Shown here: positions 35,139 to 48,022 of the stretch, piece by piece
How the letters are laid out: each line of letters begins with the position of its first letter
Numbering within the stretch: position 1 is the stretch's first letter
Assembly: GCA_010405405.1 (NCBI GenBank)
Contig: MU004243.1
Coordinates: 801,340-865,339 of the forward strand
Length of the DNA stretch: 64,000 nt
Direction of reading: 5' to 3'
Origin: Microthyrium microscopicum
Taxonomy: Eukaryota > Ascomycota > Dothideomycetes > Microthyriales > Microthyriaceae
Notes under the pieces: generated by a model
What the model was told of the DNA's origin: nothing
The model's input: the letters and a program-made list of their open reading frames with translations, nothing else
Databases searched by the model: none
Translations under genes and position numbers: made by a program

Positions 35139-38100
35139 ATGACTTCGCTAAAGAGAATTCTGAATGATGAGGATGATGAGCCAAGGGCAGACGCGGAACG
35201 ATACGAGCACAGCTCCAAGGTCCATCGGTTCACGGATGCAGACATGTACAATCAATCTCCATCTCTGGAGCCATACACAAGGTGAGTAGCGCTTGAGACA
35301 TACTTCTAGTGACCAAACTGACTGAAAGACAGCATAGAAAGCCTTTGGCATGCCCCAGTAGACCATGAAACCTACTATCTCCCCGACACTTGGAACAGTC
35401 AATCAACCGGGCAGTATGATAACAATGGCACCTTGAAAGACATGTCCTTTGGAGCTTTACCGCTCCTGGAAGAATATGTCTTTTCACCAGAGCCAATGCC
35501 GGTTCAGTTTGTCCAGGATTCAACTCCGCACCACGAACAACAGATAAATAATGATTTTGCACCAACGTTTCCAGATAATCATGACCTTGCGCTGTTGGAG
35601 CTGAAGCAATCGCTGCCGGTGGGAGAGTCACCGACATTCACGAATAACTTCAGTGCCAGCGCCTCCACCGTAAACGGCACGCCCGAGGTCCAGAATAACA
35701 AGGATATCTGCTTTGGCATGGTATCGCAAACCACTGTACGTCTGATAGGGGACATGCAACAGCTAGACCATAAGCTTCAGAACACAAAAGGCGCATATGG
35801 ACATGGCTTTACAGGTTTTGGTCTCCAGCAGGCAGATGACGGGATTGCTCTACATTTTTTTGATGACGGCACCTTGTTTGGTTCCACTAATGCGCATTTT
35901 TCACAAGGCTTCGCGAGAGTTCTCAAGGTTTATCCAATCCGACTGGAAGCGATTACTCACATACCCAGCGTAAGGGAACGTATTGGCCGAGCTCAAAAGG
36001 CGACCGATGCAACCGTACGCGTTGATGTCTTCGTGTTCGGTCTAAAGAGTGATGCCTCTATGGTTGGCAAACAGCTCTCTGACGGAAAGATCTGGCTACA
36101 GAAGCCGGACTTCTTGCCTCGTGACAAGGAGTATTTCAATCCTCAAGTCCTAAAGCTCGAGGGGTTTGAAAACATAGAAACAGATCAGCCTGACACGCTC
36201 GATGTCCCATCAGGTCAGAGTGGTCTGGAACGAGATGATGAAGGATTTCAGGATGCAGTCAAAGACGTCTTCGACAAACTTACGCGAATTGAGCAATTGG
36301 AGCGAGTGGACCAAGATCAGCGCGTTAGAACAGAACTTCTCCAGTAGGGCATAGTGACTTAACATGGATTTTTCAAGCTCACTTACATTGTTCTAGGCAT
36401 CAAGAAGAAGGTTTAGGCTTTATGATCCAACGGGAAACAGGACAAATTCCAGACAAATATTTACTGTGGGAAGAGATAAAAGATGGCGACAACATACGGT
36501 GTGTCTTGTTCCCTGGTTTTGAGGAAGGAATCCACTAATATCATCCAGATATCGACATGCTGTCACAGGTGCTGTCTCGCACATCAGGCATCCCGAATCA
36601 GGCGGTGGCGTACTTGCTGATGATATGGGAATGGGCAAGTCCTTGTCGATTCTATCGCTCATAGCAAAAACATCACATTTGGCAGACGAGTGGCTTTACA
36701 ACAGCCAGGAAGGAGCAAGCACAATGAAATGCCATAGCAGGGCGACGTTGATCATTGTCTCATCGGCTCGTAAGATTCACTGGGCATCAGAAATTATACC
36801 ACAATTTTCAAAACTAACTCTAGTAGTGCTGATAAACGAATGGATACATGAAGTCGACAAGTATGTATAGAGTCCCAATATTGGCATTATAGAAGCTTAT
36901 TATGACAAGACATCTTGATGGATCCATCAGTTTCGTTAAATACCACGGCACAAAACGTAGAACGCTGAAAAACAGACTACAGACGGCTGATATTGTCCTC
37001 ACAACATATAATACCTTGGTCCAAGATTTCCATCAAAATGGTCGACGAACACCCCACAGCGTTCTCCACGAAATCAACTTTTTCCGTGTTGTTCTTGATG
37101 AAGGTATGGTTCGATTGAAATGATCATTCAGTTCCCTGACTTCTTATAGCACACATCATTCGTCGCAAAGGTACACTATTCAATAAAGCTGTATCTGAAC
37201 TTTCTGCAAAGTCTCGCTGGTGTCTTACTGGTACACCAATTCAAAATAAATTCGAGGATATAGGTGCTCTTTTTGCATTCATCCGGGCTCGGCCTTTCCA
37301 CAACATTGGCATGTTTCGTCAGTTCATTTCAAATCCTTTTGATGACAGTAAAGAGCGAAGAACCGAAGCCATCAGGCGGCTGGCCACGCTCATCGACGCG
37401 CTTTGCATTCGCCGCACTAAAGATCGCCTTAAATTACCTGAGGCACAAGATTCGCGCGTAGAACTGATCTTCTCGGATGCTGAACAGAGGCAATATACAA
37501 AAGCTGTGGGTGATATGAATAGAAATCTCCGGCAACAAGTCGGCAGCTCAAAAAGCATGCATGACTTTGGACTATTTCAAATCCAACTACAGCTCAGGAT
37601 TTTATGCAATCACGGCACCCATCAAGACCCTTTTGCTTGGAAGCAAAACGCATGGATGGACATGCGCCAGTACGCGTTGACATCGCTGCTAGCCACCAGT
37701 GAGGTCGTCTGCTCTATTTGTAATGAAATCATTCCCGTCACTTCTGCGCAGAACATATATCGTATGCATGGTGATGAATGCAGGCATGCCATTTGCGATG
37801 GATGCTCAGACTTGAAAACTGGTCATCAGCAAAACTTATTTTCATGTCCGATTTGCATGCAAGTCAAGTTACTCAAAGATGTAGAGGAGCGCCCAGCAGC
37901 AAAGAAAATTCTCAACGCCCAATATTTTCGTGAGAATGGATACTCTACCAAAATCACTCAGCTTGTCAAGGATCTTACAAAGAATTTGAATGAGAAGAAA
38001 AGGTAATTCTCATGCAATCAATGAGCAATAAGAATATATGCTGACAGTGGCTAGCATTGTCTTCTCCTGCTGGACAAGGTCTCTCGAATTGATCGGTCGA

Positions 38101-38567
38101 TATCTGACAGACGCAAGCATAACTTTCGAGCGTATCGACGGCGGGATCTCACTGCAGGAACGTGAGCGCATTCTCAATAAATTCGCAACTCACAGAGACC
38201 TGCATGTCCTCATCATGACAACCGGGACAGGCGCATATGGATTAAACTTGACTGCTGCAAATCGGATTTTTATCATTGAGCCGCAGTGGAACCCTGCGGT
38301 TGAAAATCAGGCTATTGCGCGTGCCGTTCGTTTGGGCCAAGAAGAGAGTGTGCAAGTAGTACGATACGTGATGAATGGAACTGTTGAACAGGTTGGTATC
38401 AGTGAAACTTCATTCAGGTGTAGATAACTGACTTGAGGCAGGCAATGAGGTCGCAGCAAAACAAGAAGCTAATGATTGCGGGGATTCTGGATCAAAGTGC
38501 GAATGCGGCTGCTGACGAGCAGGAATCGATAGCGGAAAGCTCACATATCATTGTGGAAAATGATTGA
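35139..38567 (+). CDS. Rad5/HLTF-like SNF2 ATPase with RING finger
   Basis: Nine exons: 35139-35281, 35333-36343, 36397-36498, 36549-36769, 36824-36860, 36910-37103, 37150-38002, 38055-38391 and 38442-38567. They total 3024 nt (1007 residues). The SNF2 ATPase starts with LLQHQEEGLGFM. It has the P-loop GGVLADDMGMGKSL (about 440), DEAH at about 569 split by an intron, and CLTGTPIQNKFEDIGALF. A C3HC4-like RING (CSICNEII...CRHAICDGC...CPIC, about 757-810) is inserted between the two helicase lobes, the arrangement of Rad5 and HLTF. The second lobe carries MTTGTGAYGLNLTAANRIFIIEPQWNP and QAIARAVRLGQEE. Rad5-type proteins remodel stalled forks and ubiquitinate PCNA. Many fungi also have divergent Rad5-like paralogs of unknown role, and this shorter protein, without a visible HIRAN domain, probably belongs there. 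Confidence 0.9.
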
Positions 38568-39807
38568 AAAGATGTTGGCTTCATGTAAGTTCCAGTCGGC
38601 TAGTCCGATGGGATCTGTTCACACAGGCTTATGATACAAACCTAGAAGATGAGAGATTTGGAGTTGAGGTAATAGTTCGACAGTGATGAATCATGATTGG
38701 TTTTGTTCACTCGGTCCTACAATACAATACGATGACCAAGGCTAGCGGTCTACAACTCCCCCATGCTTCTGATGAAGGTTTTGTCTTTCTCAGCAGCTAC
38801 ACCAGCTCATCGACGCAGACTATCAGCAGCAAGCCAACTGGCTGGTGGGCGCTAAAACCTGCAATGAAAACATCGTGTCGCCGCAGTTTCGCTTCATTGT
38901 CTCAGGTTTTCTAACTTCCTTCCGATACATAACAGGACAACCATAGTCTGATCGTGAATGAATTCGGACAGCGAATAACCACTCGAGTCTGGACCCATGC
39001 TTATGGTCTGTCGGCCAGGTGAACGCTAAAATTGCAGTGCTTCGTTGTAGATCCCAGTACCCAAAGTGACGATCACTTCCTTTGCATAGCCAGCAGCAAT
39101 CCTGGGTGAAAACGAGGCAACGAATACCCATGCCTTCATCGAAAGGATCTCCTACGGGGATGTCGATAAATACCAGTATCATACACCATACCTTAAGTAC
39201 TTGGTGCTATCAATGAATACTTGCATATTACGCTAGGCGGTTGATCTCCGAACGCCATACCTTCGAAGACTGAAGCGTATAGTTTCTAATTGAACATGTT
39301 AAGATCTTTATTAGAAGTAGGGGTAAGAATACTAATTATATCTTTCTTAGAGTTTTATCAATCGTAGTTAAGTCTCTATGAACTAGGAAAGACCGATCGG
39401 GCTCTGAAAAATGCTGGGTATGGGGAGTACTTCACAGTAATACTCTGCGAGATTGAGATAATGCTCCAGAACAGCCAGCCGCAAAGAATTCCTTTCTTCT
39501 ACCGAGGTCGCTTAATGACTAGAAAAGCGCCCTTTCGATCACAGTTCGATAAAGCGATTTGCTATGGAGCTTAGAATTGCAGGTACTGATAATGAAATTT
39601 CTGCTACGCTATTTGCGACATTCGTGAGATTGATTGCCTAGAGAGAGATGTGATCGGTGAGGCGGATTCATGAAGACAGCGAATCTGCGGCGGTATAGTT
39701 GATATTAATCTCACCACGATCTGTGAAATAGACTCTATCTGGTCGACAGATGTACTTAACTCTGCGTTCCGACACCAGAAAGCCTTTCGAGTCGATATTT
39801 GTCCTAT
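38568..39807. other. Intergenic with a solo family A terminus
   Basis: No gene is supported. A frame at 38823-39182 (minus) is protein-like in places (GDPFDEGMGIRCLVF, FGYWDLQ), but it runs straight through a family A terminal repeat at 39021-39040 and has no known domain. From about 39.3 kb the DNA is AT-rich. Confidence 0.4.
39021..39040 (-). repeat. Family A terminal repeat, apparently solo
   Basis: GAACGCTAAAATTGCAGTGC matches the family A inverted-repeat end seen at 46.8, 47.2-47.4 and 62.5 kb. A weak partner (GCATATTACGCTAGGCGG) ends near 39241 and would make an element of about 220 bp, but that match is poor. Confidence 0.5.
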
Positions 39808-40525
39808 TTAAACCTTCTTGGGGTGGTAAAGGAGAATAACTTCGTCATATATTCCAGATTGTCCGTCGACTTCTTCTTTATCAAAATCCAAGAACACTCT
39901 TTTAACTACAACAGATTCTTTCTTTTCGTAAAATGATACTGCGTTGAGAGTACTTTCTAGGTAACCTAGTACCATTTCTTTCGAACACTGTTCAAGGCCC
40001 TAGCGAACCATTAAAGTTCTCGCTCCGTACTTTTCATAAGCAGGATCTGTTGCGACAAAATTAAGTCCTTTATTTTGTCAGTTCTCTTTACTAAAAACTA
40101 ACAAGCCTCAAGATAACTCACGATAGCATAGAGTTGATGACAGTGTTGACTCCTAAACCTTCTCAATTATACCGTGCCACCGGGTTAGGACCGCCAAGTT
40201 GACTCCCTTGGACCATGTTTACTCTGGCTCACTGTACTCTTCCTCTGGTAGTACTGGTGAAACCAATTTTGCAAATCCAATGACCTCGCTGTGACCTGTG
40301 TTATCATTTTTGGATGTGATAGCACGGACGACGAGAACCGTGATCTTCGGATCTTCGATATCTGCCCGCGTTTCCTATATTAGGCTCGGTTTCAACCCTT
40401 CAAGAGCCTCTGCTGTTGGAAATTGCGCCTTAAACAGTACCTATGTTAGAGCCAAATGCAGTCATGTGAATTTCAGCAATGCGAGCTGCATCGTCTGCCG
40501 TCGCCTCGGAGAGTTTGAGCTGCAT
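39808..40525 (-). pseudogene. Decayed GNAT N-acetyltransferase
   Basis: The start at 40525 reads MQLKLSEATADDAARIAEIH and MTAFGSN, a typical fungal GNAT beginning. After a frame shift, recognisable pieces continue: AQFPTAEALEGL, ETRADIEDPKITVLVVRA, EVIGFAKLVSP, then TDPAYEKYGARTLMVR, stop, GLEQCSKEMVLGYLEST and FYEKKESVVVKRVF, ending at 39808. TDPAYEKYGARTLMVR aligns with the acetyl-CoA-binding segment of the family (usually DPxxQRRGAGxxLVRWG). At least four internal stops occur where the family has Trp or Gln, for instance the Trp after LVR now TAG. Such G-to-A and C-to-T changes fit RIP. GNAT enzymes transfer acetyl groups from acetyl-CoA; this copy cannot make a product. Confidence 0.8.
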
Positions 40526-42510
40526 TGTGAATGTAAGAGCTGAAGACTATACTTTTCACTAGCAGGACAAGAGCAGAATGAAGAAGATAACTGATGTCGT
40601 GAGTGCTCAAAACTGGAAAGGCGCGAGCGCAGTGGACACTTCGAAGGAACACAGGTCATAGGGCAGCTGCGCCTCAGACTGGTCGTATACTGACATATGA
40701 GGTAGGTATGTACCTTCGCGACCAGCATGCAACTTCTACAATCATATGGGGCTAATCGCAGATGTCTTGCTCTAGTCGTTGGATCAGCCTGTAATATATA
40801 CTTGTAATAGTATCGTAGGAGTACAATGGAGATCTAAACCATAAAGATGAAGTCAATGTTGGGCAGACGTCTCCACACAGTTCAGTGTCAATAGACTAAA
40901 AGGAGTGGGCTGATGCCTTTCGACAATCTGAGCAGCTTGAGGACACAAAAAAGTCGATATTTTGGAAGACCAAAAGTCAACGTTGGTCTGTGAGCCCACA
41001 TGGCAAATCGCAGCTATAAGTACACGGACTGTATGTTGAGCTATTCGTGATATTGAAAATGGTTTGATGTTTTTGGTGTACCGTAGCATTTTCGCTACCA
41101 GACTGCCACACCTAATTCACAAAATTACCATCATACTCTTTCCAAGATGGATAGTGTCATTGTCAACTGCACGACGATATTGAACTTCCATTTGTCTATT
41201 TTCCCGAGCAAAAGTACCCCTGAATGATGCGGCTAATCCATAATTGTGCCGAGTCTAGTCCAGAATGAGACGACCCAGGAATACGGACAAGCTTATCAGT
41301 CGCCCAACATTGGTCCAAAGGTTAGTCGCGTCAAAATGGGAAAACGTGTTGTCCCACGCTATTTCCCCTAGTGTTTGGGTTAAGCGTGTTTTAGCTCTGG
41401 CTTTGGTGTCACTTTTTGCGCAATCTTTTTGCCCACACTTTTCTGATCGTGACTTTTTTCAGCAGGATTGCTTGATATTCTGATAGAGGTTGTCCTGATA
41501 TCAGCTATCGACCTGAAAACCAGACTCAACGATTCCAAAGTCTTCCGTAATCCATATCTTGTCAATGATAAGTAACACAAGCAAGATCAAGTCAGCCACC
41601 TGCGCCGACCTTGTGCAGCCAACAGCTTCATGTGCAGCTTTCTCCACTCCGATGCAGTGATTGGATGCTCCAACGTCTTTCCCCTGTTCGAGTCTCGATC
41701 ACTTGCAATTGAAGATGGTCTGACTTCACCAAGTAGCCTAACGGAACTATTGTATCGGATCATGACCCTGTAGCCGTCCCCGATCACAGACAAGATTCAA
41801 AACAGTTGTACAGGGAATAAATATACACTTCCTGAAGGGCGGGGTTTGAAGTCTGGAGAACTGCTTTTACTTCGCGTGTTGTAACTTTCCAACTATCTTC
41901 TTCTTTCATATCTGCAAATCACTTTTCTTCTGATTATTGAGTTTGAATACGACCAGTGGGGTCACTGAACTCATCTCAGTTCTTTTTCGTATCTGCTTTC
42001 GCTTGCAGGTCCTCGTTATTACGACTGTTGGGTATGCTGCTACGAAGTGCTATCAATAGTTTGAGCAACCAACAACAGATTGAGAAGGTTTCCATGATCA
42101 CTGCTGTACTTCGCCAATCGTGACAGGTCGCTAATGCTGTGGGATTCTTAACCGTAACCCAGCCTCGTCTCGACTTTTCAGTTCGCAGCATTTGAGCTCA
42201 GGGGTACTGATAGTAGGGAAGCCCAGTCCACGCATCCTCAAGCTCTTGAACACATGAAGCCAGCCTAACAAGCCTGATATATCAAAAAGGCAGAATACGA
42301 GCTGTCAACCGAACAAAAGACGACGGTTGAATTTACTTTTCTCCGTCTACGTTACCGAACAACCGGGAAAGTGTCCAAATTCCAAGCGATCCAGCTTGCA
42401 GCAAAGGGAAAAAAAAGGTACTGGTACGCTAAATTGCTTCTTTGGTGGGCCGTCTTCCCCACTGGGCCGTTCACTATCTCCAGCGACGCAGCAACCCAAA
42501 GCAGAGACTC
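40526..42510. other. Intergenic, possible degraded genes
   Basis: No intact gene is supported. At 41477-41575 one frame reads LLDILIEVVLISAIDLKTRL, which resembles the start of an F-box, but stops follow at once. The right end includes the upstream region of the next gene and has GC-richer, Ser/Pro-coding frames. Confidence 0.35.
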
Positions 42511-45500
42511 ATGCAGCCACGCAGCCGGCGGGCTAGATACCCTCCTCCTACCCAAAGACACTTGTCTCCTGCTGCAAAAAGCCCGGGCCTGGACAAACGC
42601 ATCACTCTGGTCACTGAGGTTAGTTTAACATCAGAACCACGTCCAGTGTCCCCTGCGCCAGAGCAGCTCCTACAACAACAATCGCTTCTCCGCCGTTCAG
42701 CCTCTGTGCTTTCTGGCGATACCCTCTTCTCCTACCCATCCTCCACCACTACATCCGCAATGGCCGCTCGCGGCGCGCGCAGTCGCAAAGTCGTCGAAAA
42801 AGTTATCAATAAGGAAGCAGACAAACGCCAAACCGAGCGCTTCAGCTCCATCGCGTCTCCCGGCCCTGATGCATCGCGCGTCACGTCTCCAGTCGCCGGC
42901 TGGCGGCGCAAGAATTCTGTTACCAACAGCGGAGCCTCAATCCGTTCAGGCGAAAGTGATTCGTCCACTAGTACGGGCGCTCGCATTGCCAAAACGCTGG
43001 CGGCAACCATACAACCAGCTCCGGAGGAGAAGTTTGTTGCGAAGAATAATAAAACTACCGCGGCTCCAAGGGGGCGCGGAGGAGGGGTTCCAGCGAAATT
43101 GTCAGAGGCCAAGAATGATCGTGCGCGAGTGCGATCAGTGAAAGCTGGAAGGTCAACACAATCATCGTTGGGTTTCAGACCATTGAGCCGATCGACAACA
43201 AGCTCGGAACGTGCACCCCACGCTCGATCGTGGGAGAACACCAGGGTCTGGTCTGGAGGTGTTGGGCTTCCAAAACAATATCGCGGCTTTGAGCATGTAA
43301 GATATCACTATCGAAACTGTGACTGAGGTTGGAATTATGCTAATTGCTGCTTGTTAGGATGATGACATGTGGATGTCGGATGGCAACTGCCTCATTTTCT
43401 TTGCGGAAGAAACCAACGAAGATGATCCTCGTCCCATGTGCCGTATGCACAGCCAAACTCTCGAACAAGCCCGATCAGTGTTTATGATCAATCTTCTACG
43501 ATATGGGGAGATTGTTGCAGAAGAAGACGAGCATGACTTTGCTCCACCATCATTCTCGTCCGGTCAATCGTCTCATGGTTATCAAAATACCTGGCCATTG
43601 ACCGAGGGATCTTTAGGAAATCTGGATGAAATGCTCGATGATCCTGGCTTTGATGATATACATGGTGCAGGCTTGTCGCCTCGTTTCAGCAGCAGAGATA
43701 CATGGTCTAGTGGACCAACTGTTGCTGGCTCGCCCGAACAAGTCACCCGTATACCATCACTTCCATTAAACAAGCACGTCGCTGAGAGTGATGGAAGTGC
43801 TAGTGCTTCAGCATCAAGAGCTTCTGATATCACTCATGAAATCTGGTTCCGGGCTCCATCTCATATCACCCGACCGGACATTCAACGGCGTCACCATATG
43901 GCTACTCGGAATTACCTGGCTCTTCTTTATGGTCTCCCTATCATTGGAAATGATTATTACGAGATGCTATCGGATCTTCAAAATGTAATGGACACCTACT
44001 ACGAACTCAATGATCAATCTGAAAGGTGGGATTCAGCTCAGGTCATCATCCAATATCTTCAACAGCGTCAGCTTGATGATGTCCGAGGCAACTTGTCAGC
44101 AGCTCTTGGACTTATGGCTTGGTCAGAACAAACATCCGTAAGGTGGGAAGCAGGTTATATTGAGGGCTTCGTTCATGCTGTAGGTATGATGAGCCAGAAG
44201 ACAGTAGATATGCGCGAGTTTAAGCTTCTGTCGCCTGTCAGTAAACACAAACTCCACAATGCATACGACTCTCAACAGCTTCGGTTCCTCGAAGCCGAAG
44301 AACGTCTCGCCAACTTCAACTTCCCAGAGCTGTGGTATGCAGAAGGCGTCGAAACCGGCCATACAGCTCAACGAGCGTTTGACGAATTCCGCGCATTCTT
44401 AAGCTGCTTCTATGCCACAGTCTGGAGTAGCTGGCCACCCAAAGAAAAGGACCATCAAGACCGATGGCTTAGCCGAACAGTCGTCAATCGACTCCAAGCA
44501 GATCTCGGCGCTCTATACGACTACATCGTCGATCGCGATATCAAATGGGATGTCAGTGAATCAAGGCATACACGCAAATGGGAAATGATATCACAGAGCA
44601 ACTACCGCTCTACCACATTCAATCCTGACATCCCCGGCCTGCCTGTCACCAACATGCTCGTCGGTTTCGACTCGTCCATGCGATTCGATCACATCCCCCA
44701 CCCCTTTCCTCTCGTCCCTGCGTCAAACGCACCCGCGAAAGAAAAGTCTGGCAAAAAGAGCTTCTTTGGCCGCCTTTCCAAAAAGGAGACGCCCGTCGTA
44801 GCAGGTCCTAAGGAGCAATATCAAATGGCTCTGGCCTTCAATGCCGCCACGAACGTCGACCGTCTAGGTACAGCTTTCAAAGGTAAACATCCACCCTTTT
44901 CAGTCCCTAGTTCTGCCTCTCTAACAAGATCATAGACAACAAACTCCTCGACACATTCCAGACCCACGAAAAGTCTTTCCCGCCAGCCACCCTCCCGCCA
45001 TCTGACGCCCGTCTCGGTCGCTGGATCCTACTCTACGCCGTCCTCCAAGTCCTCTCAACCCTCTCCACAGACGTTCTCGGCCTTCGATACGCCGCCAAAA
45101 TTCGCTACTTTGCCAACCCATCCATCGACGGCCTTCCTCCATGGCGCCACTCGTCTCCCAATGCGCTCACTCAGTCCACTTCTAACACCTCTCTCTCCTC
45201 ACCAAGCTCCTCAGGCCAACCAGTGCCACTAGTCCGCGCAGCCTCGCAAACCCTTTCATACTGCTGGCTCGCACCCGCCCGCTGGGCACGTGGACCGGAT
45301 AGTTCTGGCGCAATGACGCCGACGCCGCCGGCCTATGAGATGCCTGGCCCTTTACATGTTACGCCATTGCAACTTAACTCCTCACCACTATCACCACTAA
45401 ATCCTTCACAGCCAATGGGACCACAGCTAAGTACAGCAAGTCTAAACAGCATCCCACCAGGACTGAACCTTGACCGTGCAACCCTCTCACGAACAAGTCT

Positions 45501-45897
45501 GTCCGAGCTAGACGGCCACGCACTCGCCGCCCGCGACCGCGCATTAAAAGCCAATCCACTGGCCGCACCTCAAGCATTGAATCATCAATCCCCATATCCT
45601 CATGGCCATGCATTCCACCGGACACCACAGCCGTTAGGTCAAAGTCCGAACTTGGCACATGCCCCAGTGTACAGGACGAGTCCAACAATCTCACCCACGA
45701 TACCAAGCGGTTTCGCAGGTGCAGGAAATGGAGGACCAAACTACATGCCCGGCTCACCACTCTTAGCCTCACGCATCATGCAGCCGCCGCAGTTGGACGC
45801 GGGCATGTTAAATTCGAGACCTGATGTGCCAGCGCGGAGTCCACAGAGGGAAAAGGGCGATCCTATGGCATTGATGGGAAGACACGGGATTGCCTAG
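42511..45897 (+). CDS. Large ascomycete protein of unknown function (DUF8004-like)
   Basis: Exons 42511-43296, 43358-44882 and 44936-45897 total 3273 nt (1090 residues). I start at MQPRSRRARYPPPTQRHLSP, the first ATG in frame; an additional 5' exon is possible. The N-terminal 260 residues are Ser/Arg-rich and disordered. A conserved core follows: DDDMWMSDGNCLIFFAEE, CRMHSQTLEQARSVF, EIWFRAPSHITRPDIQRRHH, NYLALLYGLPIIGNDYYEML, LSAALGLMAWSEQTSVRW and YAEGVETGHTAQRAFDEF. A KKSFFGRLSKKE basic patch, RLGRWILLYAVLQVLSTLS and a long Pro/Ser/Asn-rich tail complete it. I recall this pattern from fungal proteins grouped as DUF8004, but I am not sure of the number. Function is unknown; tail and N-terminus offer many possible phosphorylation sites. 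Confidence 0.85.
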
Positions 45898-46202
45898 ATC
45901 ACTCTGCAATGTCTCTACGAGGAGAGGACCGATCAAAGCTACGGTTCGGGCGGACATAAAATTTCCTTTGTCATGTATGTTTCCGATTTGGAAAGTGCTG
46001 GATACCCTTATGTTTATTTTGTATCTATGTATGATGAGTTTATGTTGGTGGCAGATATACCTCCTATCGTGGCAGGACAGGTCATGTTATAGGAAAATGT
46101 AATTATGTCGGGAAAGGATATGTATCTTGCAGTTTATAGTATGTCAAGCTACAGCACGCTTGATGCGTGACTGTTAAAATCAGAATACTTCAGATGAATA
46201 CC

Positions 46203-46406
46203 AGTCAAGTGCATGGCAAAATAAATGGCGCTCTCCCATCAACGCTGATGGCTCCCACCGCCTCTTGTCTTTGTTAGCCACTGCATTGATAAAAAGTCAG
46301 AATGTGAACGTCTTCTATGGGAAACAAAACATTCGAGATTTCAGCGTGACGCCTAGTAGCTATCGCAGTGAATGCAGCACGCCTTTTACTTTGCCATGTG
46401 GTTGAC
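46203..46406. mobile_element. MITE-like element family B, copy 2
   Basis: The left end reads GTCAAGTGCATGGCAAAATA then AATGGCG. The right end is the reverse complement of GTCAACCACATGGCAAAGTA then AAAGGCG. The first 50 bp also match copy 1 (CCATCAACKCTGATGGC, then a CCACCGC stretch). The element is about 204 bp and non-coding. It sits about 300 bp beyond the 3' end of the large unknown gene. Confidence 0.65.
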
Positions 46407-46526
46407 AGTACCTTTTTCTGCTCTGCGAATTCAGCCTTGTGACAAGCCTTGCTCGAAAATCTGCCTCGTTTGTTTGTGTTGAACCAGCTTCTCATCTTTA
46501 CGGTTTGCGCCCAGCAGTTTCTCGTA

Positions 46527-46549
46527 GCACTGCAATTGTAGCGTACGCC
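46527..46549 (+). repeat. Family A terminal repeat, apparently solo
   Basis: GCACTGCAATTGTAGCGTAC with flank GCC is a family A end with two mismatches. No inverted partner is visible to its left; family B copy 2 lies there instead, so a nested insertion or decay may have removed it. Confidence 0.5.
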
Positions 46550-46823
46550 AGTGCCTTCATATGTCTCAAAGTAGGCTATGTCGCGAGTACTGTGAAGTAA
46601 ATTCCTTCAGTCCGTAGAATCCTCGCTGAAGATGCTTGAATGTCAACTCTATCACGACAATCTTTTCTAGACTATTATATCTGCCCTCTACGAGGTAAAG
46701 CGTTTGATTGTTCTATATATTGACCTGAAGAACAGGAAACACTTTGTGGCTATACAGAGCGCAACGGTGATTTTCACGGCGAGGTCGGCTTTAGATCAAG
46801 ATTTCTGCTACTGTACAGTAGTC

Positions 46824-46940
46824 GTGAGCTAAAATTGCAGTGCAATAATGGTTATAGGAGCACGATTGTTCACCTGGATGATACCAGGGATGCTACTACA
46901 CGTCTATTCTCAGTATTGCACTGCAATTTTAGCGTCCGCC
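46824..46940. mobile_element. MITE-like element family A, copy 1
   Basis: A perfect 19-bp inverted repeat, GCTAAAATTGCAGTGCAAT at the left and its reverse complement at the right, flanks about 70 bp of unique DNA. The right end continues into AGCGTCCGCC as at the other loci. Non-coding. Confidence 0.7.
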
Positions 46941-47237
46941 AGAGCCTTCTCTCATATTTGCGAAGGACCTGGAAGTACTGTATATCATAATTGCCAGTGA
47001 AGTGCTATCGTGCGCATTCCAATCCGATCGTCCTGACACTACGAATATTACTTGATGTACAGGCTACCCTACTTGTATCTTATGCTCTGCTAGCATGTTC
47101 TCAAGAGTACAGTGATCTACAATATCACATAACTACCTAAGTATATTATCATCTCATCTCAAAGATGTGATGTGGGTAGAAACTATCGTATCGTTGGGCG
47201 TCGCACAAAGTTGAAAGCGTTGACATCCGGCTGCTCT

Positions 47238-47462
47238 CGAGCTAAAACTGCAGTGCAAAGCATCACTCTAATCCTGGAGACTTAGCCGTGCACAGAAAAA
47301 TTACTCTTACGAACTATGCAGTCAACCGACGCGGAAGTACAGTACGCTTGACTTCCAAGGTTGGTTGTCTCAAGCCAATCAGAGAGCCTAAGCCTCAGTT
47401 TGACCCTACCAGTTGACTATTACTATGTAGATACGTACAGCACTGCAATTTTAGCGTCCGCC
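47238..47462. mobile_element. MITE-like element family A, copy 2
   Basis: The left end is CGAGCTAAAACTGCAGTGC and the right end is GCACTGCAATTTTAGCGTCC, in inverted orientation about 200 bp apart. There is no coding capacity. The 47.47-48.02 kb remainder shows no gene and probably holds the 3' UTR of cac2. Confidence 0.6.
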
Positions 47463-48022
47463 CAAGCCTGCCATCAGTCTAATGAGAGCCTGATACCATC
47501 AATCTACGGAAACGGTGGTGTGAGGCTTGTCTGGAATACAATTGTCATGATCACACCAGCACAAGAGCAAGATCGCAGTTCTCGTTGTGCTCGATATCAC
47601 GATACTGACCATGGCCCAATTTAGTTTCGCCAGCGACATCACTATCAAGAACGCCTAAGCAGATCGCTGAATATCAGCCAGCGCGGTACGTATCATTGAC
47701 ACTCTCCATACGGCAGCGAAGTCTGATCTGTAGCTTCAAAAGCGGGATTATACAGCCCCATAGCCGCCGCTTTACTAAGGTAATCTCAATAGCTGCATAG
47801 AACTACCTACACTAAACTACATTCCCACCAGCTACTTATTCTCGAACCAAAAAGCCTCGTCAAGAGGCTGGGCCTGCCAGTGATATTATACTACAACGCC
47901 AATATTTTACCTCCCGCGCCAATCTCATGGCTAATAAATACGTATCGATATCCGTAACTCCGTGCATTCCACTACAAAAGAAAGGAAACATGTATCGCTA
48001 ATGACAAGACAGGAAGTTAGAT

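Noticed and set aside
38823-39182. 119-codon minus-strand frame
   Set aside because: It reads through a family A transposon end and has no domain; at most a relic.
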